From contig JBQTIA010000001.1 of the NCBI GenBank assembly GCA_052388455.1, positions 1 to 64,000 on the forward strand: a DNA stretch of 64,000 bases, in the 5' to 3' direction. This stretch comes from CAZSNH01 sp052388455. Its GTDB lineage: Bacteria > Pseudomonadota > Alphaproteobacteria > Rhizobiales > Hyphomicrobiaceae. The position numbers and the translations under genes are program-made. Shown one piece after another: positions 1 to 9,725 of the stretch. Numbering within the stretch: position 1 is the first letter of the stretch; each line of letters opens with the position of its first letter. The notes under the pieces are model-generated. The model had not been told where the DNA came from. It was given only the letters and a program-made list of their open reading frames with translations, and did not search any database.

Positions 1-1637
1 GATGCGGTAGCGGTTCGCGCTCCGTCGGCAGCCGTCGTTTTGAGAGCGGCGAGTGAGGCGAGCGACAGGCTGCCGGGGAACAACTGGCCGAGGTCGATCC
101 TGGCCCCTTCGATCGTCAGTCCAAGCCGGCGTCGCACATCGTCGACGAGGCTCATTTCGCCTTTCAGCGGCTGCTCGCCGATGGTGGCTGTGGCGGCCTT
201 CAGCTCGACCGCCTTCTCGCCGAGCATCAGCCGTCCCGAAAGCGAGAACGACTGGTCGGGTCGGTCGTCGGCGAGCTGCGGGCGCTTCAATGCCCAGGCG
301 AGGAACTTGAACATGCGCTGGCCGTCGAGGGATGCGTTGCCCTGGAAGGCAGCCGGCCGGCTGGCGACGTCGAGCACGCCGTCGAGCACGACGGTGGTGC
401 CGCCCGGCACACCGGCACGGAACTCCTTGAGTTCGAGCGGTCCGCCCGCCCGCACTACCGCGAGGCGAACGCCACTCACCGCTTCGCCGCCGAAATTCAC
501 CTGATCGAGGTTGAGACCGACGTTGGTTTCGGCTTCCACCGGCAGCAGGCCGGCGAAGGTATCGAAGAGGCCGCGCGCCACCTCCAGAGGACGGGCTGTG
601 GTGCCGGCCGTGGCGCGGTCGAGATCGAGCCAGCTCGATTGCAGCGCGAGATCGAGGCGGACCTTGTCGGTCCACGCCATCTTGGCGGCGCCGGTGACGA
701 TCTGCGGCGGTCCGGCCTGATCGAGCGAGAGGGCGATGTCGTCGCATTTGAAGCCGGAGGTGTCGCCCGTCACCTTGCCGCGCAGATCGAAGCCGGCAGC
801 AGTCGCAGCACTCGTCGCCGTTGGCGCCGATTTCGACGGGTCAGCGGCACTCTGAGCCATCGCTGGCGCCGCCACGGCGTTCGCGAGCGTCAGCTTCGCC
901 GTCAGCTCGGCCTCGACACGCGGCTTCGACTTGAGATCGGCCACCCGACCGTCGAGCGTGTAGGCGTGCTTGGTGCCGGCGACGGTAACGTTGGCCTTGA
1001 AGCGTACGTCGCCGTTGGCTTCGGGAGCGGCGGTGGCGATGCGCACGTCGCGCAGGCCCCCATCCCATTTCGCGGTGCCCTTGAATTTGAAGGGACCGAG
1101 CAGCGTTTCGGAGGTGAGATCGCCATTGATGCCGTCGATCCGTGCCAGCTCGACGCCTTCCGACCCGTTGAGGCTCACCGAGCCGTTGATCACGCTGACC
1201 TGTTCGAGCGTCACGTCATTCGGAACGAACGGCAGATTGCCGGCCGCGAACGTCAGCGTGCTCCAGTTGCCGCCGCCGGATTTGTCCGCCGCCAGCCGGA
1301 GCACCGGGCGTTTCAGCTCGATCTGATTGGCTTCGAAAACGCCGCGCAGAAGCGGCGGCACCGAAAGCCAGAGCTTGAAGCTCTCGGCGCGGAACAGCGC
1401 TTCGCCGGAGGCGTCGGCCATGTCCGCGATGCGGAGCTTTTCGAACTTGACGTAGGGCGCTGGAAGAAATCGGACATTGACGGTGCCGCCGACGCGCACA
1501 TCCCGGCCGAGCACCTTGGACGCCTGCTCCTCGAATACGCCGCGGTAGCCGTTCCAGTCGATGAACGTCGGCACGGCGAACAGCGCGCCGAGCACCAGGG
1601 CGAAGAAGGCGCCGAGATATAGCAGAGCGTTGTTCAT
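1..1637 (-). CDS. AsmA family protein, C-terminus cut off by window edge
   Basis: The minus-strand frame opens at ATG 1637 and stays open to base 1, so only about the first 545 residues are present. The protein starts with a hydrophobic segment (ALLYLGAFFALVLGALFAVP), followed by a TFIDWNGYR stretch typical of AsmA proteins. AsmA-like proteins are inner-membrane-anchored periplasmic proteins with long beta-rich repeats, thought to take part in outer-membrane lipid transport and biogenesis. The rest of the visible part has the expected low-complexity beta pattern, with repeated statements of the type F-K-G-T-A-K-W-D. It is transcribed away from the uvrD gene, with which it shares a 357-bp upstream region. 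The family assignment is firm; the subfamily cannot be decided from a fragment. Confidence 0.85.
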   Translation of the reverse strand, partial: MNNALLYLGAFFALVLGALFAVPTFIDWNGYRGVFEEQASKVLGRDVRVGGTVNVRFLPAPYVKFEKLRIADMADASGEALFRAESFKLWLSVPPLLRGVFEANQIELKRPVLRLAADKSGGGNWSTLTFAAGNLPFVPNDVTLEQVSVINGSVSLNGSEGVELARIDGINGDLTSETLLGPFKFKGTAKWDGGLRDVRIATAAPEANGDVRFKANVTVAGTKHAYTLDGRVADLKSKPRVEAELTAKLTLANAVAAPAMAQSAADPSKSAPTATSAATAAGFDLRGKVTGDTSGFKCDDIALSLDQAGPPQIVTGAAKMAWTDKVRLDLALQSSWLDLDRATAGTTARPLEVARGLFDTFAGLLPVEAETNVGLNLDQVNFGGEAVSGVRLAVVRAGGPLELKEFRAGVPGGTTVVLDGVLDVASRPAAFQGNASLDGQRMFKFLAWALKRPQLADDRPDQSFSLSGRLMLGEKAVELKAATATIGEQPLKGEMSLVDDVRRRLGLTIEGARIDLGQLFPGSLSLASLAALKTTAADGARTATA

Positions 1638-1994
1638 GCGCCTCTCATCCGCTGCTTATTCTCACGCCCTGCGATTTGGCATCGTACGAACTCGCGCCGT
1701 TCTATGCCCGTGGGGCTCCGAAGTCGCCGCCGGGTGGTCCGATGGAAAGAAATCAAAGCCGGGCGTCCGGCCACGACATCCGGACTGCGGCGAACCATAA
1801 GCCATTAACCGTACCAAGTCTGAACCTGAAATGCGTGGAATTTTTGGATCGCTCGCCGGCTATGGCGGGTGCTGCAACCCGTGCCCGTCGCGGCCGTGTT
1901 CTGGTGCATAGGTCGGGCTAGGCTCCGCCGATTGTCGTGTGGGTGCCGGGTCTCACCCGATTGTGGCCGAGATGCCGGTGCTATAGTCGGGCGC
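1638..1994. other. Divergent intergenic region asmA-like / uvrD (357 bp)
   Basis: This gap separates two divergently transcribed genes and must hold both promoters. A TATAGT hexamer lies just upstream of the helicase start (about 1982-1987) and could be a -10 element, but I see no good -35 at proper spacing. No open frame in it has coding character, and I see no repeat or RNA gene. Confidence 0.4.
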
Positions 1995-4448
1995 ATGGCA
2001 GCGAATCAGAAACATTCTGCGAACACCCGACCCGACGAGACGACGGAGGACGACGACGGCTCGCCGCCGTTCGACCTGCCCATGGCGCCGCGCATGGAAC
2101 CGCCCAAGCCGACCCTTTCGGCCAGGGCGCTCCAGCGCGCGGCGCCTCCCTACCTCGACGGGTTGAACCCCGAGCAGCGGGCGGCCGTCGAGGCGCTCGA
2201 CGGTCCGGTTCTCGTGCTGGCCGGCGCCGGCACGGGCAAGACCCGCGTGCTGACCACCCGCATCGCCCATATCCTGGCAACCGGCCGCGCCTACCCCTCG
2301 CAGATCCTCGCCGTCACCTTCACCAACAAGGCGGCGCGGGAGATGAAGCACCGCATCGGCATGCTGGTCGGCGGCGCCGTCGAGGGCATGCCCTGGCTCG
2401 GTACGTTCCACGCCATCGGCGTGAAGATCCTTCGCCGTCACGCCGAGCTTGTCGTTCTCAAGCAGGGCTTCAAGATCCTCGACACCGACGATCAGCTGCG
2501 TCTGATCAAGCAGGTCATCGAGGCTGACAATCTCGACAAGGACCGCTGGCCGGGCCGTCAGCTTGCGGCCCTGATCGACGGCTGGAAGAACCGCGGTCTG
2601 ACGCCGGAGAAGGTGCCTCAGGGCGAGAGTTTCGGCTTCGCGGGAGGCAAGGGCGCCAAGCTCTATGCCGACTATCAGAAGCGCCTGAAGGAGCTGAACG
2701 CCGCCGATTTCGGCGATCTGCTGCTGGAGGGCCTGCGCCTGTTCCGCGAGCACCCCGATGTCCTCGCCGATTATCAGCGCCGCTTCCGCTTCATGCTGGT
2801 CGACGAATATCAGGACACCAACGTCGTGCAGTACATGTGGCTGCGGCTCCTGGCGCAGGGCGTTCCGAACCTCTGCTGCGTCGGCGACGACGATCAGTCG
2901 ATCTACGGCTGGCGCGGCGCGGAGGTCGACAACATCCTGCGGTTCGACCAGGATTTTCCGGGCGCAAAAGTCATTCGTCTCGAACGCAACTACCGATCGA
3001 CGAGCCATATCCTCGCCACGGCGTCGGGCCTCATCGCCCACAATCAGGGCCGTCTCGGCAAAACGCTCTTCACCGACGGAGCGGCCGGGGAGAAGGTCAC
3101 CGTCACCGGAGTCTGGGACGACGAGGAAGAGGCGCGCACCATCCTCGAGGATATCGAATCCCTCAGGCGCACCGGGCACGCGCTGAACGAGATAGCCATT
3201 CTGGTCCGCGCCTCGTTTCAGATGCGCGCCTTCGAAGACCGCTTCGTCACCACCGGGCTGCCCTATCGCGTCATCGGCGGCCCGCGCTTCTACGAGCGCC
3301 AGGAAATCAAGGACGCCATCGCCTATCTCGAAGTCACCGCCAATCCGTCGAACGATCTCAAATTCGAGCGGATCGTCAACGTGCCGAAGCGCGGCCTCGG
3401 CGACACCAGCGTCGAGCGGGTGCACACGCTGGCCCGCGCCCGCGGCGTTCCGCTGTTCACCGCTGCCGGCATGATCGTCGAAACCGAGGAGCTCGGCGGC
3501 AAGGCGAGAAAGTCGCTCGCCGACCTGGTTCAGTCGTTCGACCGCTGGCGTCGGCAGATCGACGGTCTCAAGCACACGGAGCTGGCCGAGCTGATCCTGG
3601 ACGAGAGCGGCTACACGGCCATGTGGCAGGCCGACAAGAGCCCGCAGGCGCAGAGCCGGCTCGAAAACCTGAAGGAACTCGTCCGCTTCATGCACGAGTT
3701 CGATACGCTGGCCGGATTCCTGGAGCACGTCAGCCTGGTAATGGACGTCGATTCCGGTGACGACGGGGATCGCGTGTCACTGATGACGCTGCACGCCGCC
3801 AAGGGGCTCGAGTTCGACACCGTGTTCCTGCCGGGCTTCGAGGAGGGGCTGTTTCCGCATCAGCGCAGCCTCGACGAGGAAGGGCGCGAAGGCTTGGAAG
3901 AAGAGCGGCGGCTCGCCTACGTCGGCATCACCCGCGCCAAGCGGCGGGCCAAAGTTTCCTTTGCGCAGAACCGGCGCAACCGCGGTCTCTACCAGTCGGC
4001 AACGCCGTCGCGGTTCGTCGACGAGCTGCCGGAGGATCACGTCGAGGTCGTCGAAGTCAAAAGCCCGTTCGGCGGTGCGTATGCCAATCCCGCGGCGCTC
4101 TACGGCAACTCCTACGGCCGCAGCCGCTTCGACGAAGCGCCGTCCGCGTTCCGATCGTCCTACGACACGCCGGGCTGGCAGCGGGCCCAGCGTCAGCAGG
4201 AGGCGGGCGCGCGGCGCGAGCAGAGCTTCGGTGCCCGAATCCCGGTTCCTCGTGTCCCGGTGACGATCGAGGGTCAGCTCGTCGCCGCCTCGAGTGCGGA
4301 CGGCTCCGGCTATGTGGTGGGGGACCGGGTGCTGCACCAGAAATTTGGACCCGGCTCCGTCACTGGCGTCGACGGCAACAAGCTCACCATCCGCTTCGAT
4401 CACGCCGGAACCAAGCGGGTCGTCGACAGCTTCGTCAGGCCGGCGTGA
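1995..4448 (+). CDS. uvrD: UvrD/PcrA-type ATP-dependent DNA helicase (superfamily 1)
   Basis: This 817-residue protein is a 3'-5' DNA helicase of the UvrD/PcrA group, which acts in nucleotide excision repair, mismatch repair and removal of stalled complexes. Visible motifs in order: Walker A AGAGTGKTR near residue 76, motif II VDEYQDTN near 269, motif III DDDQSIYGWRGA near 300, LERNYRS, motif V LHAAKGLEFD near 598, and motif VI RRLAYVGITRAKRR. The last 45 residues (VVGDRVLHQKFGPGSVTG onward) form the small Tudor-like C-terminal domain that binds RNA polymerase in PcrA and UvrD. The frame is open further upstream, but ATG 1995 gives the normal N-terminus, and the upstream extension is rich in Cys and Arg and unlike the family. 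A 41-bp gap separates it from the convergent ispE. The symbol uvrD rather than pcrA is a convention for Gram-negatives. Confidence 0.95.
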   Translation: MAANQKHSANTRPDETTEDDDGSPPFDLPMAPRMEPPKPTLSARALQRAAPPYLDGLNPEQRAAVEALDGPVLVLAGAGTGKTRVLTTRIAHILATGRAYPSQILAVTFTNKAAREMKHRIGMLVGGAVEGMPWLGTFHAIGVKILRRHAELVVLKQGFKILDTDDQLRLIKQVIEADNLDKDRWPGRQLAALIDGWKNRGLTPEKVPQGESFGFAGGKGAKLYADYQKRLKELNAADFGDLLLEGLRLFREHPDVLADYQRRFRFMLVDEYQDTNVVQYMWLRLLAQGVPNLCCVGDDDQSIYGWRGAEVDNILRFDQDFPGAKVIRLERNYRSTSHILATASGLIAHNQGRLGKTLFTDGAAGEKVTVTGVWDDEEEARTILEDIESLRRTGHALNEIAILVRASFQMRAFEDRFVTTGLPYRVIGGPRFYERQEIKDAIAYLEVTANPSNDLKFERIVNVPKRGLGDTSVERVHTLARARGVPLFTAAGMIVETEELGGKARKSLADLVQSFDRWRRQIDGLKHTELAELILDESGYTAMWQADKSPQAQSRLENLKELVRFMHEFDTLAGFLEHVSLVMDVDSGDDGDRVSLMTLHAAKGLEFDTVFLPGFEEGLFPHQRSLDEEGREGLEEERRLAYVGITRAKRRAKVSFAQNRRNRGLYQSATPSRFVDELPEDHVEVVEVKSPFGGAYANPAALYGNSYGRSRFDEAPSAFRSSYDTPGWQRAQRQQEAGARREQSFGARIPVPRVPVTIEGQLVAASSADGSGYVVGDRVLHQKFGPGSVTGVDGNKLTIRFDHAGTKRVVDSFVRPA

Positions 4449-4489
4449 CGGTTGTCATAGCGTTGGGACGGCTGTTCCGGCGCCGGCCT

Positions 4490-5377
4490 TCAACCGATCG
4501 TTGTCGCCGCGATCCACCAGTGCGGAAAACTTTCGCGCAGGCGGGCTGCGGCCGCCGTGGCCGCCGCTTCGGTCGGAAAAATACCGTAGCAGGTCGGTCC
4601 TGCGCCGGAGAGCTGAACCAGCTCGGCGCCGGGCTGCCGTTCGAGTGCGGTCGTCACCGCGACGATGTCCGGCATCACTTCGGCGGCGGCCGGGGTGAGG
4701 TCGTTGCCGGTCCGACGCATCAGGTCGAGCAGGGCGTGGCGATCGGCGAACCGATCCGGCGCCTGCGGGTCGGCCGTGCGTTCCGGGCCTAGCGCCGGGG
4801 CGTCGAGCATCCGGAATACGGCGGCAGTCTTGGCGCGCGGCACCGGCACCTGCGGATTGGCCAGGACGGCATGGAGACGTGGCAGCGCCGCGACCTCCGC
4901 GATCTGTTCGCCGATGCCGCGCATGCGGGCGGCGCGGCCTGCAAGGCAGATGGGCACATCGGCGCCGAGCGAGCGGGCGACCTCGGACCAGAACGCCGCC
5001 GATGCGAGTTGCGGGTTCACGCGGCGCACCGCACGCAGCACCGCAGCGGCGTCGGCCGAGCCGCCGCCGATGCCGGCCGAGACGGGCAACTGCTTGTCGA
5101 TCAAGACATGCCCCAGCCTGATGCCGGGCAGCTTTGCCTTGAGCCGTTCGAGCGCGGTCGTTGCCAGATTGGGGCCGTCGATCGCGCTGGCGAACGGACC
5201 GGTCGTTTTGACGCCGACCTCGCCGCCGAATTCGCCGTCCGTGTCGAGCACGACGCGATCGCCGATGTCGGCGAAGGCCACCAGACTGTCGATCTCGTGA
5301 TAGCCATCGGACCGTCGCCCGAGCACGCGGAGCGTCAGGTTCAGCTTGGCCCGCGCCAGCTCGGAAACGAGAGCCAC
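4490..5377 (-). CDS. ispE: 4-diphosphocytidyl-2-C-methyl-D-erythritol kinase
   Basis: IspE phosphorylates CDP-methylerythritol in the MEP pathway to isoprenoid precursors. It is a 295-residue cytosolic GHMP-family kinase. The N-terminus ARAKLNLTLRVLGRRSDGYH is the IspE signature, the GHMP glycine-rich loop PVSAGIGGGSADAAAVLR lies near residues 92-109, and the C-terminal motif QLSGAGPTCYGIF is present. The GTG at 5377 is chosen because it puts the conserved AKLNL stretch close to the start; the frame continues upstream but that part is Ala/Gly/Arg-rich and overlaps the neighbouring gene. It lies 44 bp downstream of the large TPR gene on the same strand, so the two are probably co-transcribed. 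Confidence 0.95.
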   Translation of the reverse strand: MALVSELARAKLNLTLRVLGRRSDGYHEIDSLVAFADIGDRVVLDTDGEFGGEVGVKTTGPFASAIDGPNLATTALERLKAKLPGIRLGHVLIDKQLPVSAGIGGGSADAAAVLRAVRRVNPQLASAAFWSEVARSLGADVPICLAGRAARMRGIGEQIAEVAALPRLHAVLANPQVPVPRAKTAAVFRMLDAPALGPERTADPQAPDRFADRHALLDLMRRTGNDLTPAAAEVMPDIVAVTTALERQPGAELVQLSGAGPTCYGIFPTEAAATAAAARLRESFPHWWIAATTIG

Positions 5378-5421
5378 GTCACCCGCCGATCGACTTGCTG
5401 CCGCCCCGCCGGCCGCGCCGG

Positions 5422-7686
5422 TCAATCGACCGTCGGCTGCGCGCGGGTCACCTGGCGCGGAACCGCCGCTTCCTTGTTGGTTTTCTTCTCCGGGGCGGCC
5501 TGCGCCGGCGGCTCGAGCCCGCTGTTGATCTTTTTCTTGATTCGCTCGATGTCTTCCGGTTCGGGTTTCAGCGACAGCGATTGGTCCCACTGGAAACGGG
5601 CCTCCCGCTCGCGGCCCACGCGCCATAGCGCGTCACCGAGATGGTCGTTCAGAACGGGATCGTCCGGCTTGAGCTCGACGGCGCGTTCGAGATAGCGAAC
5701 CGCCTCCTTGTAATTGCCCTGCTTGAAATGCGCCCAGCCGAGGCTGTCGACGATGTAGCCGTCGTCCGGCTTCAGCGCGACCGCCTTTTCGATCAGCGCC
5801 ATGCCCTGCTTGAGATTGCGGCCCTGGTCGATCCAGGAGTAGCCGAGATAATTGAGCACCAGCGGCTGGTCCGGCATCAGCGTCAGGGCGCGCTGCAGGT
5901 CCGCCTCGGCGGCCGGCCAGTTTTTCAGCCGCTCGTTGCAGGTGCCGCGGGCGTAGAAATATCCCCAATGGCGCTTGTCGGGCTTGCCGATCAGCACGAT
6001 GGCGCGATCGTAATAGCCGACTGCCTCGCCGTATTTCTTGTGGGCCCGCATGATGTTGCCAAGCGCGTCGAGGACTTCGAGCTCGGTCTGCACGTCCTTG
6101 ACGACTGCCGGTTTCGGCGTGCTTCCCGCTGCCGGCTTGGCCGCCGCTGGTTCCGTCGCGACAGCCGGGGCGCCGAGCACGGCCCGATAGGTGGCCGGGC
6201 CAACGAGGCCGTCGGCATCCATCGTGCGTGACTTCTGAAACGCGATCACAGCTTTGCGCGTGCCGTCTCCGAAAATACCGTCGGCGCCGCCGACGTCGTA
6301 GCCCTGCGCCGTCAAGGCGTCCTGCAGGCGCTTCACGCGGTCGTCGGCCATGCCGAGGCGCAGCGGCCGGGCGTCGGTCGGCAGCGGACCGATGTCGGCG
6401 GGTGGTGCGGCGGCCGTCTGCGGGGTCGGATCGGAGGGTGCCGCCGTCGGCGTCGCGGTGGCAGGCGCGCTGTCGGCTGCCTTGGGCGTCGAGGCCAGAA
6501 GCTTCAGCAGTGTGTCCCGCGCCGCGTCCACCTTTTCCAGCGAGTTGAGATTGAACGCCTTGCGGATTTCGATGGCCGACTGGAGCGGAGAGGATTTGTC
6601 GATGCGGTCATAAACGGCGAGAGCCGCATCGTAGTTCTTCGTCGTCTCGTGCGCATTGGCGAGCGCGGCCAGTGCGAAGGCGTGGTCGGGTTCCAGATAC
6701 AGCGCCATCTGCAGATACAGCACGCCGACGTTGACGCCGCCTTCGCCGGTCAGCGCCTCGCCGAGGCCGTAGAAAACCTCCGCCAGACCCTGCGTCGGCG
6801 TGGCGACCAGCAGCGCGATGCGCTCCTTGGCATCGATCCGATCCATCAGATCGCGTGCCAGCGGATGGCTGTCGCCCTGGCTTCGGTCCAGGTGATCCTT
6901 GAGCACCGCGCGCGCCAGCTTCACGTCTCCGGCCTGCGCCGCATGGCGGGCAAAGGCCAAGGCCGTGCGCAGCGTCCGGCTGTCCTGCTTGAACACGCGA
7001 TCGTAGGACGAGCGCGCTTCGGCCCGGCGGCCGGCGAGATCGCTGATCAGCGCCTTGTGATAGCGGAGGTAGAACTGCGCCCATTCGGGCTGCTTGGGCT
7101 GATCGAGCGAGGCGAGCGCGCCCGTCTGATCGCCTTCGGCCAGTCTGGCCCAGGACATGGCGAGCGCACTGGTCAGCTCGCCGATCGGTCCGCTGGAGGC
7201 GGCCTTGAAGTGCTCGCCGGCCTTCTTGTAGGCCCCGGACTTGAACTCCGTCAGCCCGACCATGAGCTGCGCCATGCGGTTCTGCGGCTCGGCGGCGATG
7301 ATCTGCCGGCCATGCTCGATGGCATCGGTCCAGTTGCCTTCGCTGGCTTCCATCAGGAAGGCCTGCTCCAGCAGCACGGAATTGCCGGGGTCCCGCGCCA
7401 GCGCACGGCGGTAGAAACTGGCAGCGCTGGCGTTGTCGAACTGGCCTTTGGCGAGGCGGCCGGCGAGGTAGCTGCCGGACAGCGAGCGAGATTCGGAAGC
7501 GCTGTCGGTGCTGTTGAACAGCGGCGTCGGAGTTGCGGCGGCATCGGTGGTCGGCGTGTCGGCCCGCGCGGCCACGGACCAGATCGAAGTCCCCGATCCC
7601 ACAGCTCCGACCATCAGGGCCGCACTCAGCGCGGCGGCGCCGAACCGAAGCCTCAGGACCACGTGCCGGTCAAACCGTGCTCGCAT
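5422..7686 (-). CDS. Exported TPR protein with an inserted peptidoglycan-binding domain
   Basis: A 754-residue protein with an N-terminal signal sequence (hydrophobic AAALSAALMVGAVGSG, likely cut after residues ending AARA). TPR repeats fill roughly residues 60-400 and 550-710; the last ones (for example the stretch around YLGYSWIDQGRNLKQGMALI) are near consensus. Between the two TPR blocks, flanked by Ala/Pro/Thr-rich linkers, lies a PG_binding_1 module at about residues 441-502 (LGMADDRVKRLQDALTAQGY, then GIFGDGTRKAVIAFQ). A periplasmic scaffold that touches the cell wall is the natural reading; no enzymatic motif is visible. It precedes ispE by 44 bp on the same strand. TPR proteins beside ispE are common in this bacterial group; the wall-binding insertion is the unusual part. 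Confidence 0.85.
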   Translation of the reverse strand: MRARFDRHVVLRLRFGAAALSAALMVGAVGSGTSIWSVAARADTPTTDAAATPTPLFNSTDSASESRSLSGSYLAGRLAKGQFDNASAASFYRRALARDPGNSVLLEQAFLMEASEGNWTDAIEHGRQIIAAEPQNRMAQLMVGLTEFKSGAYKKAGEHFKAASSGPIGELTSALAMSWARLAEGDQTGALASLDQPKQPEWAQFYLRYHKALISDLAGRRAEARSSYDRVFKQDSRTLRTALAFARHAAQAGDVKLARAVLKDHLDRSQGDSHPLARDLMDRIDAKERIALLVATPTQGLAEVFYGLGEALTGEGGVNVGVLYLQMALYLEPDHAFALAALANAHETTKNYDAALAVYDRIDKSSPLQSAIEIRKAFNLNSLEKVDAARDTLLKLLASTPKAADSAPATATPTAAPSDPTPQTAAAPPADIGPLPTDARPLRLGMADDRVKRLQDALTAQGYDVGGADGIFGDGTRKAVIAFQKSRTMDADGLVGPATYRAVLGAPAVATEPAAAKPAAGSTPKPAVVKDVQTELEVLDALGNIMRAHKKYGEAVGYYDRAIVLIGKPDKRHWGYFYARGTCNERLKNWPAAEADLQRALTLMPDQPLVLNYLGYSWIDQGRNLKQGMALIEKAVALKPDDGYIVDSLGWAHFKQGNYKEAVRYLERAVELKPDDPVLNDHLGDALWRVGREREARFQWDQSLSLKPEPEDIERIKKKINSGLEPPAQAAPEKKTNKEAAVPRQVTRAQPTVD

Positions 7687-7906
7687 TGCCCTCGATCCTT
7701 TCAGCGATTCCGCACAAATCGAATTCCGAAGTTCAACAAGATAGCAATAAAGCCCAGACCTTGGCGACTCGTTATCCCGCCCTGTCCAACCCGACCTTCG
7801 AGCGAAAAATGCCCTTCGTCCGCCCGCTGTCCAACGGTGCGGACGCCCTTTGCGCGGGATATCCCTACCGGTCGGCCGGCATTGCCGGAAAAGAGGGATG
7901 TTCGCC

Positions 7907-9589
7907 TCACATTCCGGCGTAGTTGGGGCCGCCGCCGCCTTCGGGCGTCACCCAGGTGATGTTCTCGGCCGGATCCTTGATGTCGCAGGTTTTGCAGTGG
8001 ACGCAGTTCTGCGCGTTGATCTGGAACCGCGGTTTGCCCCGGGCATCGGTCACGATCTCGTAAACACCAGCCGGGCAGTACCGCTGCGCGGGCTCGGCGT
8101 ACGTCGGCAGGTTCTCGTCGATCGGGATCGTGGGATCGGCGAGCTTGAGGTGGACCGGCTGATCCTCTTCGTGGCTGGTCGCCGAATAGGACACGCTGGT
8201 CAGCTTGTCGAAGGTCAGCACGCCGTCCGGCTTGGGGTAGGCGATGGGCTTCGACTGGCGCGCGGTTTTCAGGGTCGCGGAGTCGGGCTTGCCATGCCCG
8301 AGCGTGTAGCCGAGCCCGACACCGGGAATGAGAGTGTTCAGCCACATGTCGACGCCGCCGAGCGCGACGCCGGCCGCCGTGCCAAAGCGCGACCACAGCG
8401 GCTTGGCGTTGCGCACCCGCTTGAGGTCGCGGCCGATCTCGCCGTCGCGAACCGCCGTCTCGTAGGCGGTCAGCTCGTCGTGGGCGCGGCCTTCGCCGAG
8501 CGCCGCAACGACGGCCTCGGCCGCCTCGATGCCGGAGAGCATCGCGTTGTGGCTGCCCTTGATGCGCGGCACATTCATGAACCCCGCCGAGCAGCCGAGC
8601 AGCGCGCCGCCGGGGACTGTCAGTTTCGGGATCGACTGCCAGCCGCCCTCGGTCAAGGCGCGGGCGCCGTAGGCGATGCGCTTGCCACCCTCGAAGACTC
8701 CGCGGATCGTCGGGTGGGTCTTGAAGCGCTGGAACTCGTCGTAGGGCGAGAGGTATGGATTGTCGTAGTTCAAGTGAACCACGAGGCCGACGGAAACCAG
8801 GTTCTCGCCGTAATGATAGAGGAACGAGCCGCCGCCGGTGCGATTTCCCAGCGGCCAGCCGAACGAGTGCTGCACGAGCCCGGGTCGATGCTTCTCGGGC
8901 TTGACCTCCCACAGCTCCTTCAGTCCGATGCCGTACTTCTGCGGCGAGCGGCCCTTATCCAGACCGAACCGCGCGATCAGACCCTTGGAAAGTGAGCCGC
9001 GCGCGCCTTCGGCAAAGAGTGTGTATTTGCCCTTGAGCTCCATGCCGCGGGTGAAGCTGTCCTTGGGCTGGCCATCGCGGCCCACGCCCATGTCGCCCGT
9101 GGCGACACCCGTTACCCGGCCGGCCGCGTCGTAGAGCACTTCGGCGGCGGCGAACCCGGGATAGATTTCGACGCCCAGCTCCGCCGCCTGCTCGCCGAGC
9201 CAGCGTGTCACGGCCCCGAGGCTGACGATATAGTTGCCGTGATTGCTCATCAGCGGCGGCATCAGGATGTTGGGCAGGCGCACTTCGCCGGCCGGACCGA
9301 GAACGAGGAAGCGATCCTCCCGAACCTCGGTCGTGACCGGCGCGCCCTTCGCTTTCCAGTCGGGGATGAGCCGGTCGAGGCCCTTGGGGTCGATGACCGC
9401 GCCGGAGAGGATGTGGGCGCCAACCTCGGACCCCTTTTCGAGCACCACCACCGAAACGTCGCGCCCGGTTTCGACCGCGAGCTGCCGGATGCGGATGGCC
9501 GCCGAGAGCCCTGCGGGACCGGCCCCGACGATCACCACGTCGAACTCCATGGCTTCCCTTGGCGGCAGCGCGGCCGGCTGTGCGGACAT
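7907..9589 (-). CDS. Electron transfer flavoprotein-ubiquinone oxidoreductase
   Basis: This 560-residue enzyme passes electrons from electron transfer flavoprotein to ubiquinone, linking fatty-acid and amino-acid dehydrogenases to the respiratory chain. An FAD-binding Rossmann motif, VVIVGAGPAGLSAAIRIR, begins at about residue 18. The C-terminus carries the [4Fe-4S] ligands: one Cys in the segment YCPAGVYEI and three in CVHCKTCDIKDP. Length and domain order fit the ETF-QO family throughout. ATG 9589 is the first start and leaves a normal short leader. It is separated by 220 bp from the TPR gene and by 136 bp from the divergent uracil-DNA glycosylase gene. Confidence 0.95.
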   Translation of the reverse strand: MSAQPAALPPREAMEFDVVIVGAGPAGLSAAIRIRQLAVETGRDVSVVVLEKGSEVGAHILSGAVIDPKGLDRLIPDWKAKGAPVTTEVREDRFLVLGPAGEVRLPNILMPPLMSNHGNYIVSLGAVTRWLGEQAAELGVEIYPGFAAAEVLYDAAGRVTGVATGDMGVGRDGQPKDSFTRGMELKGKYTLFAEGARGSLSKGLIARFGLDKGRSPQKYGIGLKELWEVKPEKHRPGLVQHSFGWPLGNRTGGGSFLYHYGENLVSVGLVVHLNYDNPYLSPYDEFQRFKTHPTIRGVFEGGKRIAYGARALTEGGWQSIPKLTVPGGALLGCSAGFMNVPRIKGSHNAMLSGIEAAEAVVAALGEGRAHDELTAYETAVRDGEIGRDLKRVRNAKPLWSRFGTAAGVALGGVDMWLNTLIPGVGLGYTLGHGKPDSATLKTARQSKPIAYPKPDGVLTFDKLTSVSYSATSHEEDQPVHLKLADPTIPIDENLPTYAEPAQRYCPAGVYEIVTDARGKPRFQINAQNCVHCKTCDIKDPAENITWVTPEGGGGPNYAGM

Positions 9590-9725
9590 TCTCGATGTCT
9601 CCCGATGGATCTCGTTCCCGATTAGGTCGGGCGGGCGATCAGCGCAAGCGTTCCGGTCTTTCCGTCACATCGGGCCGCTTGCAGCCGGTTTTGGACATTG
9701 CCGCTCCAGCGGTTAAGCTCCGGCA

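Noticed and set aside
1953..3728. 591-residue minus-strand frame opposite the helicase
   Set aside because: It is the antisense of uvrD, has the Arg/Gly/Leu bias of GC-rich shadows and no family similarity.
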